A DNA stretch of 64,000 nucleotides from Ricordea florida (GCA_949710005.1 OX453280.1:15606733-15670732); one strand, 5' to 3'; shown: positions 25,075 through 38,671, numbered from the stretch's first letter. Notes: generated by a model not told the origin, from the letters alone. A program made the numbers and translations.

Positions 25075-28059
25075 TCTGAGCCGTCTGCTCTAGATTTAGC
25101 TGCCTTAAGTCAATATCTTTACAGTCAAAACTCAATAAGATCGCAAATTACGAAATATCTGATTTTCTGCATAGATAATGCCCTGTCCTACTTGTACAAA
25201 TCTGCTAACTTTTGGAATTGCAAAGATTATCCAAGCCAAGATATCATAGAACAACTTTTATTTTAGGGGCCCACGCTTTGGATTGAATCACGCATGCGTA
25301 CTTGCAAATAGTCTGATCTTGAATTCTGATTGAAATCGAATCGTTACAATCAAAATTTTTATCGCAAAATAAACTTTACTGCACACCACACTAAAACATG
25401 TATAGAAAAGATTCGAAATGATTCTATAACTTACCCCCCTAAATGACGGTCCTCCTGCCCATACAATCTCTTATAATGTATTTTCACCAAAATCAGTCAG
25501 GTCGAGTTTCTTGGCAGCCAGCTGCAGGTATCGTATCTCAGCTTCTAGAGTAAGTACAAACACGGGATAAAGTGCGTTTTAAAGTTCATTTCAAATGCTA
25601 CAACATGGTGAAAATGGAATATTGATAACTAATTCGTGTAATGAGCACTGATTACATGAACTTTAGTACTCTCTGAGCCGTCTGCTCTAGATTTAGCTGC
25701 CTTAAGTCAATATCTTTACAGTCAAAACTCAATAAGATCGCAAATTACGAAATATCTGATTTTCTGCATAGATAATGCCCTGTCCTACTTGTACAAATCT
25801 GCTAACTTTTGGAATTGCAAAGATTATCCAAGCCAAGATATCATAGAACAACTTTTATTTTAGGGGCCCACGCTTTGGTCTGAATCACGCATGCGTACTA
25901 ACAAATAGTCTGATCTTGAATTCTGATTGAAATCGAATCGTTACAATCAAAATTTTTATCGGAAAATAAACTTTACTGCACACCACACTAAAACATGTAT
26001 AGAAAAGATTCGAAATGATTCTATAACTTACCCCCCTAAATGACGGTCCTCCTGCCCATACAATCTCTTATAATGTATTTTCACCAAAATCAGTCAGGTC
26101 GAGTTTCTTGGCAGCCAGCTGCAGGTATCGTATCTCAGCTTCTAGAGTAAGTACAAACACGGGATAAAGTGCGTTTTAAAGTTCATTTCAAATGCTACAA
26201 CATGGTGAAAATGGAATATTGATAACTAATTCGTGTAATGAGCACTGATTACATGAACTTTAGTACTCTCTGAGCCGTCTGCTCTAGATTTAGCTGCCTT
26301 AAGTCAATATCTTTACAGTCAAAACTCAATAAGATCGCAAATTACGAAATATCTGATTTTCTGCATAGATAATGCCCTGTCCTACTTGTACAAATCTGCT
26401 AACTTTTGGAATTGCAAAGATTATCCAAGCCAAGATATCATAGAACAACTTTTATTTTAGGGGCCCACGCTTTGGATTGAATCACGCATGCGTACTTGCA
26501 AATAGTCTGATCTTGAATTCTGATTGAAATCGAATCGTTACAATCAAAATTTTTATCGCAAAATAAACTTTACTGCACACCACACTAAAACATGTATAGA
26601 AAAGATTCGAAATGATTCTATAACTTACCCCCCTAAATGACGGTCCTCCTGCCCATACAATCTCTTATAATGTATTTTCACCAAAATCAGTCAGGTCGAG
26701 TTTCTTGGCAGCCAGCTGCAGGTATCGTATCTCAGCTTCTAGAGTAAGTACAAACACGGGATAAAGTGCGTTTTAAAGTTCATTTCAAATGCTACAACAT
26801 GGTGAAAATGGAATATTGATAACTAATTCGTGTAATGAGCACTGATTACATGAACTTTAGTACTCTCTGAGCCGTCTGCTCTAGATTTAGCTGCCTTAAG
26901 TCAATATCTTTACAGTCAAAACTCAATAAGATCGCAAATTACGAAATATCTGATTTTCTGCATAGATAATGCCCTGTCCTACTTGTACAAATCTGCTAAC
27001 TTTTGGAATTGCAAAGATTATCCAAGCCAAGATATCATAGAACAACTTTTATTTTAGGGGCCCACGCTTTGGTCTGAATCACGCATGCGTACTAACAAAT
27101 AGTCTGATCTTGAATTCTGATTGAAATCGAATCGTTACAATCAAAATTTTCATCGCAAAATAAACTTTACTGCACACCACACTAAAACATGTATAGAAAA
27201 GATTCGAAATGATTCTATAACTTACCCCCCTAAATGACGGTCCTCCTGCCCATACAATCTCTTATAATGTATTTTCACCAAAATCAGTCAGGTCGAGTTT
27301 CTTGGCAGCCAGCTGCAGGTATCGTATCTCAGCTTCTAGAGTAAGTACAAACACGGGATAAAGTGCGTTTTAAAGTTCATTTCAAATGCTACAACATGGT
27401 GAAAATGGAATATTGATAACTAATTCGTGTAATGAGCACTGATTACATGAACTTTAGTACTCTCTGAGCCGTCTGCTCTAGATTTAGCTGCCTTAAGTCA
27501 ATATCTTTACAGTCAAAACTCATTAAGATCGCAAATTACGAAATATCTGATTTTCTGCATAGATAATGCCCTGTCCTACTTGTACAAATCTGCTAACTTT
27601 TGGAATTGCAAAGATTATTCAAGCCAAGATATCATAGAACAACTTTTATTTTAGGGGCCCACGCTTTGGTCTGAATCACGCATGCGTACTAACAAATAGT
27701 CTGATCTTGAATTCTGATTGAAATCGAATCGTTACAATCAAAATTTTCATCGCAAAATAAACTTTACTGCACACCACACTAAAACATGTATAGAAAAGAT
27801 TCGAAATGATTCTATAACTTACCCCCCTAAATGACGGTCCTCCTGCCCATACAATCTCTTATAATGTATTTTCACCAAAATCAGTCAGGTCGAGTTTCTT
27901 GGCAGCCAGCTGCAGGTATCGTATCTCAGCTTCTAGAGTAAGTACAAACACGGGATAAAGTGCGTTTTAAAGTTCATTTTAAATGCTACAACATGGTGAA
28001 AATGGAATATTGATAACTAATTCGTGTAATGAGCACTGATTACATGAACTTTAGTACTC

Positions 28060-28677
28060 TCTGAGCCGTCTGCTCTAGATTTAGCTGCCTTAAGTCAATA
28101 TCTTTACAGTCAAAACTCAATAAGATCGCAAATTACGAAATATCTGATTTTCTGCATAGATCGATAGATAGATAGATTTCTTTAGACCCTGTCCTACTTG
28201 TACAAATCTGCTAACTTTTGGAATTGCAAAGATTATCCAAGCCAAGATATCATAGAACAACTTTTATTTTAGGGGCCCACGCTTTGGTCTGAATCACGCA
28301 TGCGTACTAACAAATAGTCTGATCTTGAATTCTGATTGAAATCGAATCGTTACAATCAAAATTTTCATCGCAAAATAAACTTTACTGCACACCACACTAA
28401 AACATGTATAGAAAAGATTCGAAATGATTCTATAACTTACCCCCCTAAATGACGGTCCTCCTGCCCATACAATCTCTTATAATGTATTTTCACCAAAATC
28501 AGTCAGGTCGAGTTTCTTGGCAGCCAGCTGCAGGTATCGTATCTCAGCTTCTAGAGTAAGTACAAACACGGGATAAAGTGCGTTTTAAAGTTCATTTCAA
28601 ATGCTACAACATGGTGAAAATGGAATATTGATAACTAATTCGTGTAATGAGCACTGATTACATGAACTTTAGTACTC
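28060..28677. repeat. Unit 48, the only length-variant monomer with a large change (618 bp)
   Basis: This unit is 21 bp longer than the rest. The extra bases lie after gcataga near unit position 102; the remainder of the unit is of the majority type. It is the only interruption of the 597-bp register larger than 1 bp in the window. The neighbours, units 47 and 49, do not carry it, so it has not spread through the array and is probably recent. Confidence 0.9.
28161..28186. repeat. 26-bp GATA-rich insert replacing 5 bp in unit 48
   Basis: Between gcataga and ccctgtcc the usual taatg is replaced by 26 bases: a tetranucleotide run, gatcgatagatagatagat when read with its flank, followed by ttctttaga. 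The usual sequence catagataat already contains one ATAGAT, so slippage on that seed could have made the GATA run. The ttctttaga tail is not explained by slippage and hints at filler DNA from a double-strand break repair, or at the end of a small mobile element. There are no clear terminal inverted repeats and no obvious target-site duplication. Confidence 0.85.
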
Positions 28678-30900
28678 TCTCAGCCGTCTGCTCTAGATTT
28701 AGCTGCCTTAAGTCAATATCTTTACAGTCAAAACTCAATAAGATCGCAAATTACGAAATATCTGATTTTCTGCATAGATAATGCCCTGTCCTACTTGTAC
28801 AAATCTGCTAACTTTTGGAATTGCAAAGATTATCCAAGCCAAGATATCATAGAACAACTTTTATTTTAGGGGCCCACGCTTTGGTCTGAATCACGCATGC
28901 GTACTAACAAATAGTCTGATCTTGAATTCTGATTGAAATCGAATCGTTACAATCAAAATTTTCATCGCAAAATAAACTTTACTGCACACCACACTAAAAC
29001 ATGTATAGAAAAGATTCGAAATGATTCTATAACTTACCCCCTCAAATGACGGTCCTCCTGCCCATACAATCTCTTATAATGTATTTTCACCAAAATCAGT
29101 CAGGTCGAGTTTCTTGGCAGCCAGCTGCAGGTATCGTATCTCAGCTTCTAGAGTAAGTACAAACACGGGATAAAGTGCGTTTTAAAGTTCATTTCAAATG
29201 CTACAACATGGTGAAAATGGAATATTGATAACTAATTCGTGTAATGAGCACTGATTACATGAACTTTAGTACTCTCTGAGCCGTCTGCTCTAGATTTAGC
29301 TGCCTTAAGTCAATATCTTTACAGTCAAAACTCAATAAGATCGCAAATTACGAAATATCTGATTTTCTGCATAGATAATGCCCTGTCCTACTTGTACAAA
29401 TCTGCTAACTTTTGGAATTGCAAAGATTATCCAAGCCAAAATATCATAGAACAACTTTTATTTTAGGGGCCCACGCTTTGGTCTGAATCACGCATGCGTA
29501 CTAACAAATAGTCTGATCTTGAATTCTGATTGAAATCGAATCGTTACAATCAAAATTTTCATCGCAAAATAAACTTTACTGCACACCACACTAAAACATG
29601 TATAGAAAAGATTCGAAATGATTCTATAACTTACCCCCCTAAATGACGGTCCTCCTGCCCATACAATCTCTTATAATGTATTTTCACCAAAATCAGTCAG
29701 GTCGAGTTTCTTGGCAGCCAGCTGCAGGTATCGTATCTCAGCTTCTAGAGTAAGTACAAACACGGGATAAAGTGCGTTTTAAAGTTCATTTCAAATGCTA
29801 CAACATGGTGAAAATGGAATATTGATAACTAATTCGTGTAATGAGCACTGATTACATGAACTTTAGTACTCTCTGAGCCGTCTGCTCTAGATTTAGCTGC
29901 CTTAAGTCAATATCTTTACAGTCAAAACTCAATAAGATCGCAAATTACGAAATATCTGATTTTCTGCATAGATAATGCCCTGTCCTACTTGTACAAATCT
30001 GCTAACTTTTGGAATTGCAAAGATTATCCAAGCCAAGATATCATAGAACAACTTTTATTTTAGGGGCCCACGCTTTGGTCTGAATCACGCATGCGTACTA
30101 ACAAATAGTCTGATCTTGAATTCTGATTGAAATCGAATCGTTACAATCAAAATTTTCATCGCAAAATAAACTTTACTGCACACCACACTAAAACATGTAT
30201 AGAAAAGATTCGAAATGATTCTATAACTTACCCCCCTAAATGACGGTCCTCCTGCCCATACAATCTCTTATAATGTATTTTCACCAAAATCAGTCAGGTC
30301 GAGTTTCTTGGCAGCCAGCTGCAGGTATCGTATCTCAGCTTCTAGAGTAAGTACAAACACGGGATAAAGTGCGTTTTAAAGTTCATTTCAAATGCTACAA
30401 CATGGTGAAAATGGAATATTGATAACTAATTCGTGTAATGAGCACTGATTACATGAACTTTAGTACTCTCTGAGCCGTCTGCTCTAGATTTAGCTGCCTT
30501 AAGTCAATATCTTTACAGTCAAAACTCAATAAGATCGCAAATTACGAAATATCTGATTTTCTGCATAGATAATGCCCTGTCCTACTTGTACAAATCTGCT
30601 AACTTTTGGAATTGCAAAGATTATCCAAGCCAAGATATCATAGAACAACTTTTATTTTAGGGGCCCACGCTTTGGTCTGAATCACGCATGCGTACTAACA
30701 AATAGTCTGATCTTGAATTCTGATTGAAATCGAATCGTTACAATCAAAATTTTCATCGCAAAATAAACTTTACTGCACACCACACTAAAACATATATGGA
30801 AAAGATTCGAAATGATTCTATAACTTACCCCCCTAAATGACGGTCCTCCTGCCCATACAATCTCTTATAATGTATTTTCACCAAAATCAGTCAGGTCGAG

Positions 30901-30907
30901 TTTTTAT
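30901..30907. repeat. 1-bp length variant in unit 52 (tttttat for tttctt)
   Basis: The sequence after gtcgag is tttttatggcag rather than tttcttggcag, which makes this unit 598 bp. Unit 52 also has a private catatatgga nearby. It is the first of five copies of this variant. Confidence 0.9.
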
Positions 30908-32260
30908 GGCAGCCAGCTGCAGGTATCGTATCTCAGCTTCTAGAGTAAGTACAAACACGGGATAAAGTGCGTTTTAAAGTTCATTTCAAATGCTACAACA
31001 TGGTGAAAATGGAATATTGATAACTAATTCGTGTAATGAGCACTGATTACATGAACTTTAGTACTCTCTGAGCCGTCTGCTCTAGATTTAGCTGCCTTAA
31101 GTCAATATCTTTACAGTCAAAACTCAATAAGATCGCAAATTACGAAATATCTGATTTTCTGCATAGATAATGCCCTGTCCTACTTGTACAAATCTGCTAA
31201 CTTTTGGAATTGCAAAGATTATCCAAGCCAAGATATCATAGAACAACTTTTATTTTAGGGGCCCACGCTTTGGTCTGAATCACGCATGCGTACTAACAAA
31301 TAGTCTGATCTTGAATTCTGATTGAAATCGAATCGTTACAATCAAAATTTTCATCGCAAAATAAACTTTACTGCACACCACACTAAAACATGTATAGAAA
31401 AGATTCGAAATGATTCTATAACTTACCCCCCTAAATGACGGTCCTCCTGCCCATACAATCTCTTATAATGTATTTTCACCAAAATCAGTCAGGTCGAGTT
31501 TCTTGGCAGCCAGCTGCAGGTATCGTATCTCAGCTTCTAGAGTAAGTACAAACACGGGATAAAGTGCGTTTTAAAGTTCATTTCAAATGCTACAACATGG
31601 TGAAAATGGAATATTGATAACTAATTCGTGTAATGAGCACTGATTACATGAACTTTAGTACTCTCTGAGCCGTCTGCTCTAGATTTAGCTGCCTTAAGTC
31701 AATATCTTTACAGTCAAAACTCAATAAGATCGCAAATTACGAAATATCTGATTTTCTGCATAGATAATGCCCTGTCCTACTTGTACAAATCTGCTAACTT
31801 TTGGAATTGCAAAGATTATCCAAGCCAAGATATCATAGAAAAACTTTTATTTTAGGGGCCCACGCTTTGGTCTGGATCACGCATGCGTACTAACAAATAG
31901 TCTGATCTTGAATTCTGATTGAAATCGAATCGTTACAATCAAAATTTTCATCGCAAAATAAACTTTACTGCACACCACACTAAAACATGTATAGAAAAGA
32001 TTCGAAATGATTCTATAACTTACCCCCCTAAATGACGGTCCTCCTGCCCATACAATCTCTTATAATGTATTTTCACCAAAATCAGTCAGGTCGAGTTTCT
32101 TGGCAGCCAGCCGCAGGTATCGTATCTCAGCTTCTAGAGTAAGTACAAACACGGGATAAAGTGCGTTTTAAAGTTCATTTCAAATGCTACAACATGGTGA
32201 AAATGGAATATTGATAACTAATTCGTGTAATGAGCACTGATTACATGAACTTTAGTACTC

Positions 32261-35246
32261 TCTGAGCCGTCTGCTCTAGATTTAGCTGCCTTAAGTCAAT
32301 ATCTTTACAGTCAAAACTCAATAAGATCGCAAATTACGAAATATCTGATTTTCTGCATAGATAATGCCCTGTCCTACTTGTACAAATCTGCTAACTTTTG
32401 GAATTGCAAAGATTATCCAAGCCAAGATATCATAGAACAACTTTTATTTTAGGGGCCCACGCTTTGGTCTGAATCACGCATGCGTACTAACAAATAGTCT
32501 GATCTTGAATTCTGATTGAAATCGAATCGTTACAATCAAAATTTTCATCGCAAAATAAACTTTCCTGCACACCACACTAAAACATGTATAGAAAAGATTC
32601 GAAATGATTCTATAACTTACCCCCCTAAATGACGGTCCTCCTGCCCATACAATCTCTTATAATGTATTTTCACCAAAATCAGTCAGGTCGAGTTTCTTGG
32701 CAGCCAGCTGCAGGTATCGTATCTCAGATTCTAGAGTAAGTACAAACACGGGATAAAGTGCGTTTTAAAGTTCATTTCAAATGCTACAACATGGTGAAAA
32801 TGGAATATTGATAACTAATTCGTGTAATGAGCACTGATTACATGAACTTTAGTACTCTCTGAGCCGTCTGCTCTAGATTTAGCTGCCTTAAGTCAATATC
32901 TTTACAGTCAAAACTCAATAAGATCGCAAATTACGAAATATCTGATTTTCTGCATAGATAATGCCCTGTCCTACTTGTACAAATCTGCTAACTTTTGGAA
33001 TTGCAAAGATTATCCAAGCCAAGATATCATAGAACAACTTTTATTTTAGGGGCCCACGCTTTGGTCTGAATCACGCATGCGTACTAACAAATAGTCTGAT
33101 CTTGAATTCTGATTGAAATCGAATCGTTACAATCAAAATTTTCATCGCAAAATAAACTTTACTGCACACCACACTAAAACATGTATGGAAAAGATTCGAA
33201 ATGATTCTATAACTTACCCCCCTAAATGACGGTCCTCCTGCCCATACAATCTCTTATAATGTATTTTCACCAAAATCAGTCAGGTCGAGTTTTTATGGCA
33301 GCCAGCTGCAGGTATCGTATCTCAGCTTCTTGAGTAAGTACAAACACGGGATAAAGTGCGTTTTAAAGTTCATTTCAAATGCTACAACATGGTGAAAATG
33401 GAATATTGATAACTAATTCGTGTAATGAGCACTGATTACATGAACTTTAGTACTCTCTGAGCCGTCTGCTCTAGATTTAGCTGCCTTAAGTCAATATCTT
33501 TACAGTCAAAACTCAATAAGATCGCAAATTACGAAATATCTGATTTTCTGCATAGATAATGCCCTGTCCTACTTGTACAAATCTGCTAACTTTTGGAATT
33601 GCAAAGATTATCCAAGCCAAGATATCATAGAACAACTTTTATTTTAGGGGCCCACGCTTTGGTCTGAATCACGCATGCGTACTAACAAAGAGTCTGATCT
33701 TGAATTCTGATTGAAATCGAATCGTTACAATCAAAATTTTCATCGCAAAATAAACTTTACTGCACACCACACTAAAACATGTATAGAAAAGATTCGAAAT
33801 GATTCTATAACTTACCCCCCTAAATGACGGTCCTCCTGCCCATACAATCTCTTATAATGTATTTTCACCAAAATCAGTCAGGTCGAGTTTCTTGGCAGCC
33901 AGCTGCAGGTATCGTATCTCAGCTTCTAGAGTAAGTACAAACACGGGATAAAGTGCGTTTTAAAGTTCATTTCAAATGCTACAACATGGTGAAAATGGAA
34001 TATTGATAACTAATTCGTGTAATGAGCACTGATTACATGAACTTTAGTACTCTCTGAGCCGTCTGCTCTAGATTTAGCTGCCTTAAGTCAATATCTTTAC
34101 AGTCAAAACTCAATAAGATCGCAAATTACGAAATATCTGATTTTCTGCATAGATAATGCCCTGTCCTACTTGTACAAATCTGCTAACTTTTGGAATTGCA
34201 AAGATTATCCAAGCCAAGATATCATAGAACAACTTTTATTTTAGGGGCCCACGCTTTGGTCTGAATCACGCATGCGTACTAACAAATAGTCTGATCTTGA
34301 ATTCTGATTGAAATCGAATCGTTACAATCAAAATTTTCATCGCAAAATAAACTTTACTGCACACCACACTAAAACATGTATAGAAAAGATTCGAAATGAT
34401 TCTATAACTTACCCCCCTAAATGACGGTCCTCCTGCCCATACAATCTCTTATAATGTATTTTCACCAAAATCAGTCAGGTCGAGTTTCTTGGCAGCCAGC
34501 TGCAGGTATCGTATCTCAGCTTCTAGAGTAAGTACAAACACGGGATAAAGTGCGTTTTAAAGTTCATTTCAAATGCTACAACATGGTGAAAATGGAATAT
34601 TGATAACAAATTCGTGTAATGAGCACTGATTACATGAACTTTAGTACTCTCTGAGCCGTCTGCTCTAGATTTAGCTGCCTTAAGTCAATATCTTTACAGT
34701 CAAAACTCAATAAGATCGCAAATTACGAAATATCTGATTTTCTGCATAGATAATGCCCTGTCCTACTTGTACAAATCTGCTAACTTTTGGAATTGCAAAG
34801 ATTATCCAAGCCAAGATATCATAGAACAACTTTTATTTTAGGGGCCCACGCTTTGGTCTGAATCACGCATGCGTACTAACAAATAGTCTGATCTTGAATT
34901 CTGATTGAAATCGAATCGTTACAATCAAAATTTTCATCGCAAAATAAACTTTACTGCACACCACACTAAAACATGTATAGAAAAGATTCGAAATGATTCT
35001 ATAACTTACCCCCCTAAATGACGGTCCTCCTGCCCATACAATCTCTTATAATGTATTTTCACCAAAATCAGTCAGGTCGAGTTTCTTGGCAGCCAGCTGC
35101 AGGTATCGTATCTCAGCTTCTAGAGTAAGTACAAACACGGGATAAAGTGCGTTTTAAAGTTCATTTCAAATGCTACAACATGGTGAAAATGGAATATTGA
35201 TAACTAATTCGTGTAATGAGCACTGATTACATGAACTTTAGTACTC
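32261..35246. repeat. Five-unit block, first copy (units 55-59, 2986 bp)
   Basis: The marker order is: unit 55 with tttcctgcac and cagattctag; unit 56 with tatgga, the 1-bp insertion and cttcttgag; unit 57 with acaaagagtc; unit 58 with gataacaaat; unit 59 of the majority type. Exactly this order recurs in the next five units. The tttcctgcac, cagattctag and acaaagagtc changes occur only in these two blocks. Confidence 0.9.
33290..33296. repeat. 1-bp length variant in unit 56
   Basis: Same tttttat form as in unit 52, here together with tatgga and cttcttgag in the same unit. On the minus strand it would shift the exon-like frame described at 397-504. Confidence 0.9.
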
Positions 35247-38232
35247 TCTGAGCCGTCTGCTCTAGATTTAGCTGCCTTAAGTCAATATCTTTACAGTCAA
35301 AACTCAATAAGATCGCAAATTACGAAATATCTGATTTTCTGCATAGATAATGCCCTGTCCTACTTGTACAAATCTGCTAACTTTTGGAATTGCAAAGATT
35401 ATCCAAGCCAAGATATCATAGAACAACTTTTATTTTAGGGGCCCACGCTTTGGTCTGAATCACGCATGCGTACTAACAAATAGTCTGATCTTGAATTCTG
35501 ATTGAAATCGAATCGTTACAATCAAAATTTTCATCGCAAAATAAACTTTCCTGCACACCACACTAAAACATGTATAGAAAAGATTCGAAATGATTCTATA
35601 ACTTACCCCCCTAAATGACGGTCCTCCTGCCCATACAATCTCTTATAATGTATTTTCACCAAAATCAGTCAGGTCGAGTTTCTTGGCAGCCAGCTGCAGG
35701 TATCGTATCTCAGATTCTAGAGTAAGTACAAACACGGGATAAAGTGCGTTTTAAAGTTCATTTCAAATGCTACAACATGGTGAAAATGGAATATTGATAA
35801 CTAATTCGTGTAATGAGCACTGATTACATGAACTTTAGTACTCTCTGAGCCGTCTGCTCTAGATTTAGCTGCCTTAAGTCAATATCTTTACAGTCAAAAC
35901 TCAATAAGATCGCAAATTACGAAATATCTGATTTTCTGCATAGATAATGCCCTGTCCTACTTGTACAAATCTGCTAACTTTTGGAATTGCAAAGATTATC
36001 CAAGCCAAGATATCATAGAACAACTTTTATTTTAGGGGCCCACGCTTTGGTCTGAATCACGCATGCGTACTAACAAATAGTCTGATCTTGAATTCTGATT
36101 GAAATCGAATCGTTACAATCAAAATTTTCATCGCAAAATAAACTTTACTGCACACCACACTAAAACATGTATGGAAAAGATTCGAAATGATTCTATAACT
36201 TACCCCCCTAAATGACGGTCCTCCTGCCCATACAATCTCTTATAATGTATTTTCACCAAAATCAGTCAGGTCGAGTTTTTATGGCAGCCAGCTGCAGGTA
36301 TCGTATCTCAGCTTCTTGAGTAAGTACAAACACGGGATAAAGTGCGTTTTAAAGTTCATTTCAAATGCTACAACATGGTGAAAATGGAATATTGATAACT
36401 AATTCGTGTAATGAGCACTGATTACATGAACTTTAGTACTCTCTGAGCCGTCTGCTCTAGATTTAGCTGCCTTAAGTCAATATCTTTACAGTCAAAACTC
36501 AATAAGATCGCAAATTACGAAATATCTGATTTTCTGCATAGATAATGCCCTGTCCTACTTGTACAAATCTGCTAACTTTTGGAATTGCAAAGATTATCCA
36601 AGCCAAGATATCATAGAACAACTTTTATTTTAGGGGCCCACGCTTTGGTCTGAATCACGCATGCGTACTAACAAAGAGTCTGATCTTGAATTCTGATTGA
36701 AATCGAATCGTTACAATCAAAATTTTCATCGCAAAATAAACTTTACTGCACACCACACTAAAACATGTATAGAAAAGATTCGAAATGATTCTATAACTTA
36801 CCCCCCTAAATGACGGTCCTCCTGCCCATACAATCTCTTATAATGTATTTTCACCAAAATCAGTCAGGTCGAGTTTCTTGGCAGCCAGCTGCAGGTATCG
36901 TATCTCAGCTTCTAGAGTAAGTACAAACACGGGATAAAGTGCGTTTTAAAGTTCATTTCAAATGCTACAACATGGTGAAAATGGAATATTGATAACTAAT
37001 TCGTGTAATGAGCACTGATTACATGAACTTTAGTACTCTCTGAGCCGTCTGCTCTAGATTTAGCTGCCTTAAGTCAATATCTTTACAGTCAAAACTCAAT
37101 AAGATCGCAAATTACGAAATATCTGATTTTCTGCATAGATAATGCCCTGTCCTACTTGTACAAATCTGCTAACTTTTGGAATTGCAAAGATTATCCAAGC
37201 CAAGATATCATAGAACAACTTTTATTTTAGGGGCCCACGCTTTGGTCTGAATCACGCATGCGTACTAACAAATAGTCTGATCTTGAATTCTGATTGAAAT
37301 CGAATCGTTACAATCAAAATTTTCATCGCAAAATAAACTTTACTGCACACCACACTAAAACATGTATAGAAAAGATTCGAAATGATTCTATAACTTACCC
37401 CCCTAAATGACGGTCCTCCTGCCCATACAATCTCTTATAATGTATTTTCACCAAAATCAGTCAGGTCGAGTTTCTTGGCAGCCAGCTGCAGGTATCGTAT
37501 CTCAGCTTCTAGAGTAAGTACAAACACGGGATAAAGTGCGTTTTAAAGTTCATTTCAAATGCTACAACATGGTGAAAATGGAATATTGATAACAAATTCG
37601 TGTAATGAGCACTGATTACATGAACTTTAGTACTCTCTGAGCCGTCTGCTCTAGATTTAGCTGCCTTAAGTCAATATCTTTACAGTCAAAACTCAATAAG
37701 ATCGCAAATTACGAAATATCTGATTTTCTGCATAGATAATGCCCTGTCCTACTTGTACAAATCTGCTAACTTTTGGAATTGCAAAGATTATCCAAGCCAA
37801 GATATCATAGAACAACTTTTATTTTAGGGGCCCACGCTTTGGTCTGAATCACGCATGCGTACTAACAAATAGTCTGATCTTGAATTCTGATTGAAATCGA
37901 ATCGTTACAATCAAAATTTTCATCGCAAAATAAACTTTACTGCACACCACACTAAAACATGTATAGAAAAGATTCGAAATGATTCTATAACTTACCCCCC
38001 TAAATGACGGTCCTCCTGCCCATACAATCTCTTATAATGTATTTTCACCAAAATCAGTCAGGTCGAGTTTCTTGGCAGCCAGCTGCAGGTATCGTATCTC
38101 AGCTTCTAGAGTAAGTACAAACACGGGATAAAGTGCGTTTTAAAGTTCATTTCAAATGCTACAACATGGTGAAAATGGAATATTGATAACTAATTCGTGT
38201 AATGAGCACTGATTACATGAACTTTAGTACTC
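35247..38232. repeat. Five-unit block, second copy (units 60-64, 2986 bp)
   Basis: Units 60-64 repeat the markers of units 55-59 one for one with an offset of 2986 bp (5 x 597 + 1, because of the 1-bp insertion inside unit 61). Unit 65, which follows, again has tatgga, the insertion and cttcttgag but lacks the preceding tttcctgcac unit, and it has a private cagtaag. I saw no difference between the two blocks at the sites I tracked, so the duplication appears very recent. Confidence 0.9.
36276..36282. repeat. 1-bp length variant in unit 61
   Basis: Same tttttat form, with tatgga and cttcttgag; it is the block-duplicate of unit 56. Confidence 0.9.
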
Positions 38233-38664
38233 TCTGAGCCGTCTGCTCTAGATTTAGCTGCCTTAAGTCAATATCTTTACAGTCAAAACTCAGTAAGATC
38301 GCAAATTACGAAATATCTGATTTTCTGCATAGATAATGCCCTGTCCTACTTGTACAAATCTGCTAACTTTTGGAATTGCAAAGATTATCCAAGCCAAGAT
38401 ATCATAGAACAACTTTTATTTTAGGGGCCCACGCTTTGGTCTGAATCACGCATGCGTACTAACAAATAGTCTGATCTTGAATTCTGATTGAAATCGAATC
38501 GTTACAATCAAAATTTTCATCGCAAAATAAACTTTACTGCACACCACACTAAAACATGTATGGAAAAGATTCGAAATGATTCTATAACTTACCCCCCTAA
38601 ATGACGGTCCTCCTGCCCATACAATCTCTTATAATGTATTTTCACCAAAATCAGTCAGGTCGAG

Positions 38665-38671
38665 TTTTTAT
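38665..38671. repeat. 1-bp length variant in unit 65
   Basis: Same tttttat form, with tatgga and cttcttgag. This unit also has a private cagtaag near its start. Confidence 0.9.

Larger units (their letters stand above)
9553..26865. repeat. Array domain B: units 17-45, with linked variant haplotypes at unit positions 208-291
   Basis: Three nearby sites vary together in this domain. The majority form reads ggtctg, tactaac and ttttcatcgc. Units 17, 19, 21, 27, 36 and 41 read ggtctg, tacttgc and tttttatcgg. Units 22, 28, 42 and 44 read ggtctg, tactaac and tttttatcgg. Units 30, 43 and 45 read ggattg, tacttgc and tttttatcgc. Unit 34 reads ggattg, tactaac and ttttcatcgc. The remaining units in the domain are of the majority type at these sites. 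Units 24, 26, 35 and 40 also carry cattaag, units 28, 37 and 42 carry tctcag at the unit start, and units 29, 31, 33 and 37 carry taataagc near the unit end. Confidence 0.85.
26866..30468. repeat. Transition stretch: units 46-51
   Basis: Units 46 and 51 are of the majority type at the variant sites I tracked. Unit 47 combines cattaag (as in domain B) with attattcaag, which is otherwise found only from unit 83 onward. Unit 48 carries the insertion at 28161. Unit 49 begins tctcagcc and has cccctcaaatg, a change shared only with unit 31. Unit 50 has a private ccaaaatatc. The stretch therefore mixes markers of domains B and D and separates domain B from domain C. Confidence 0.7.
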
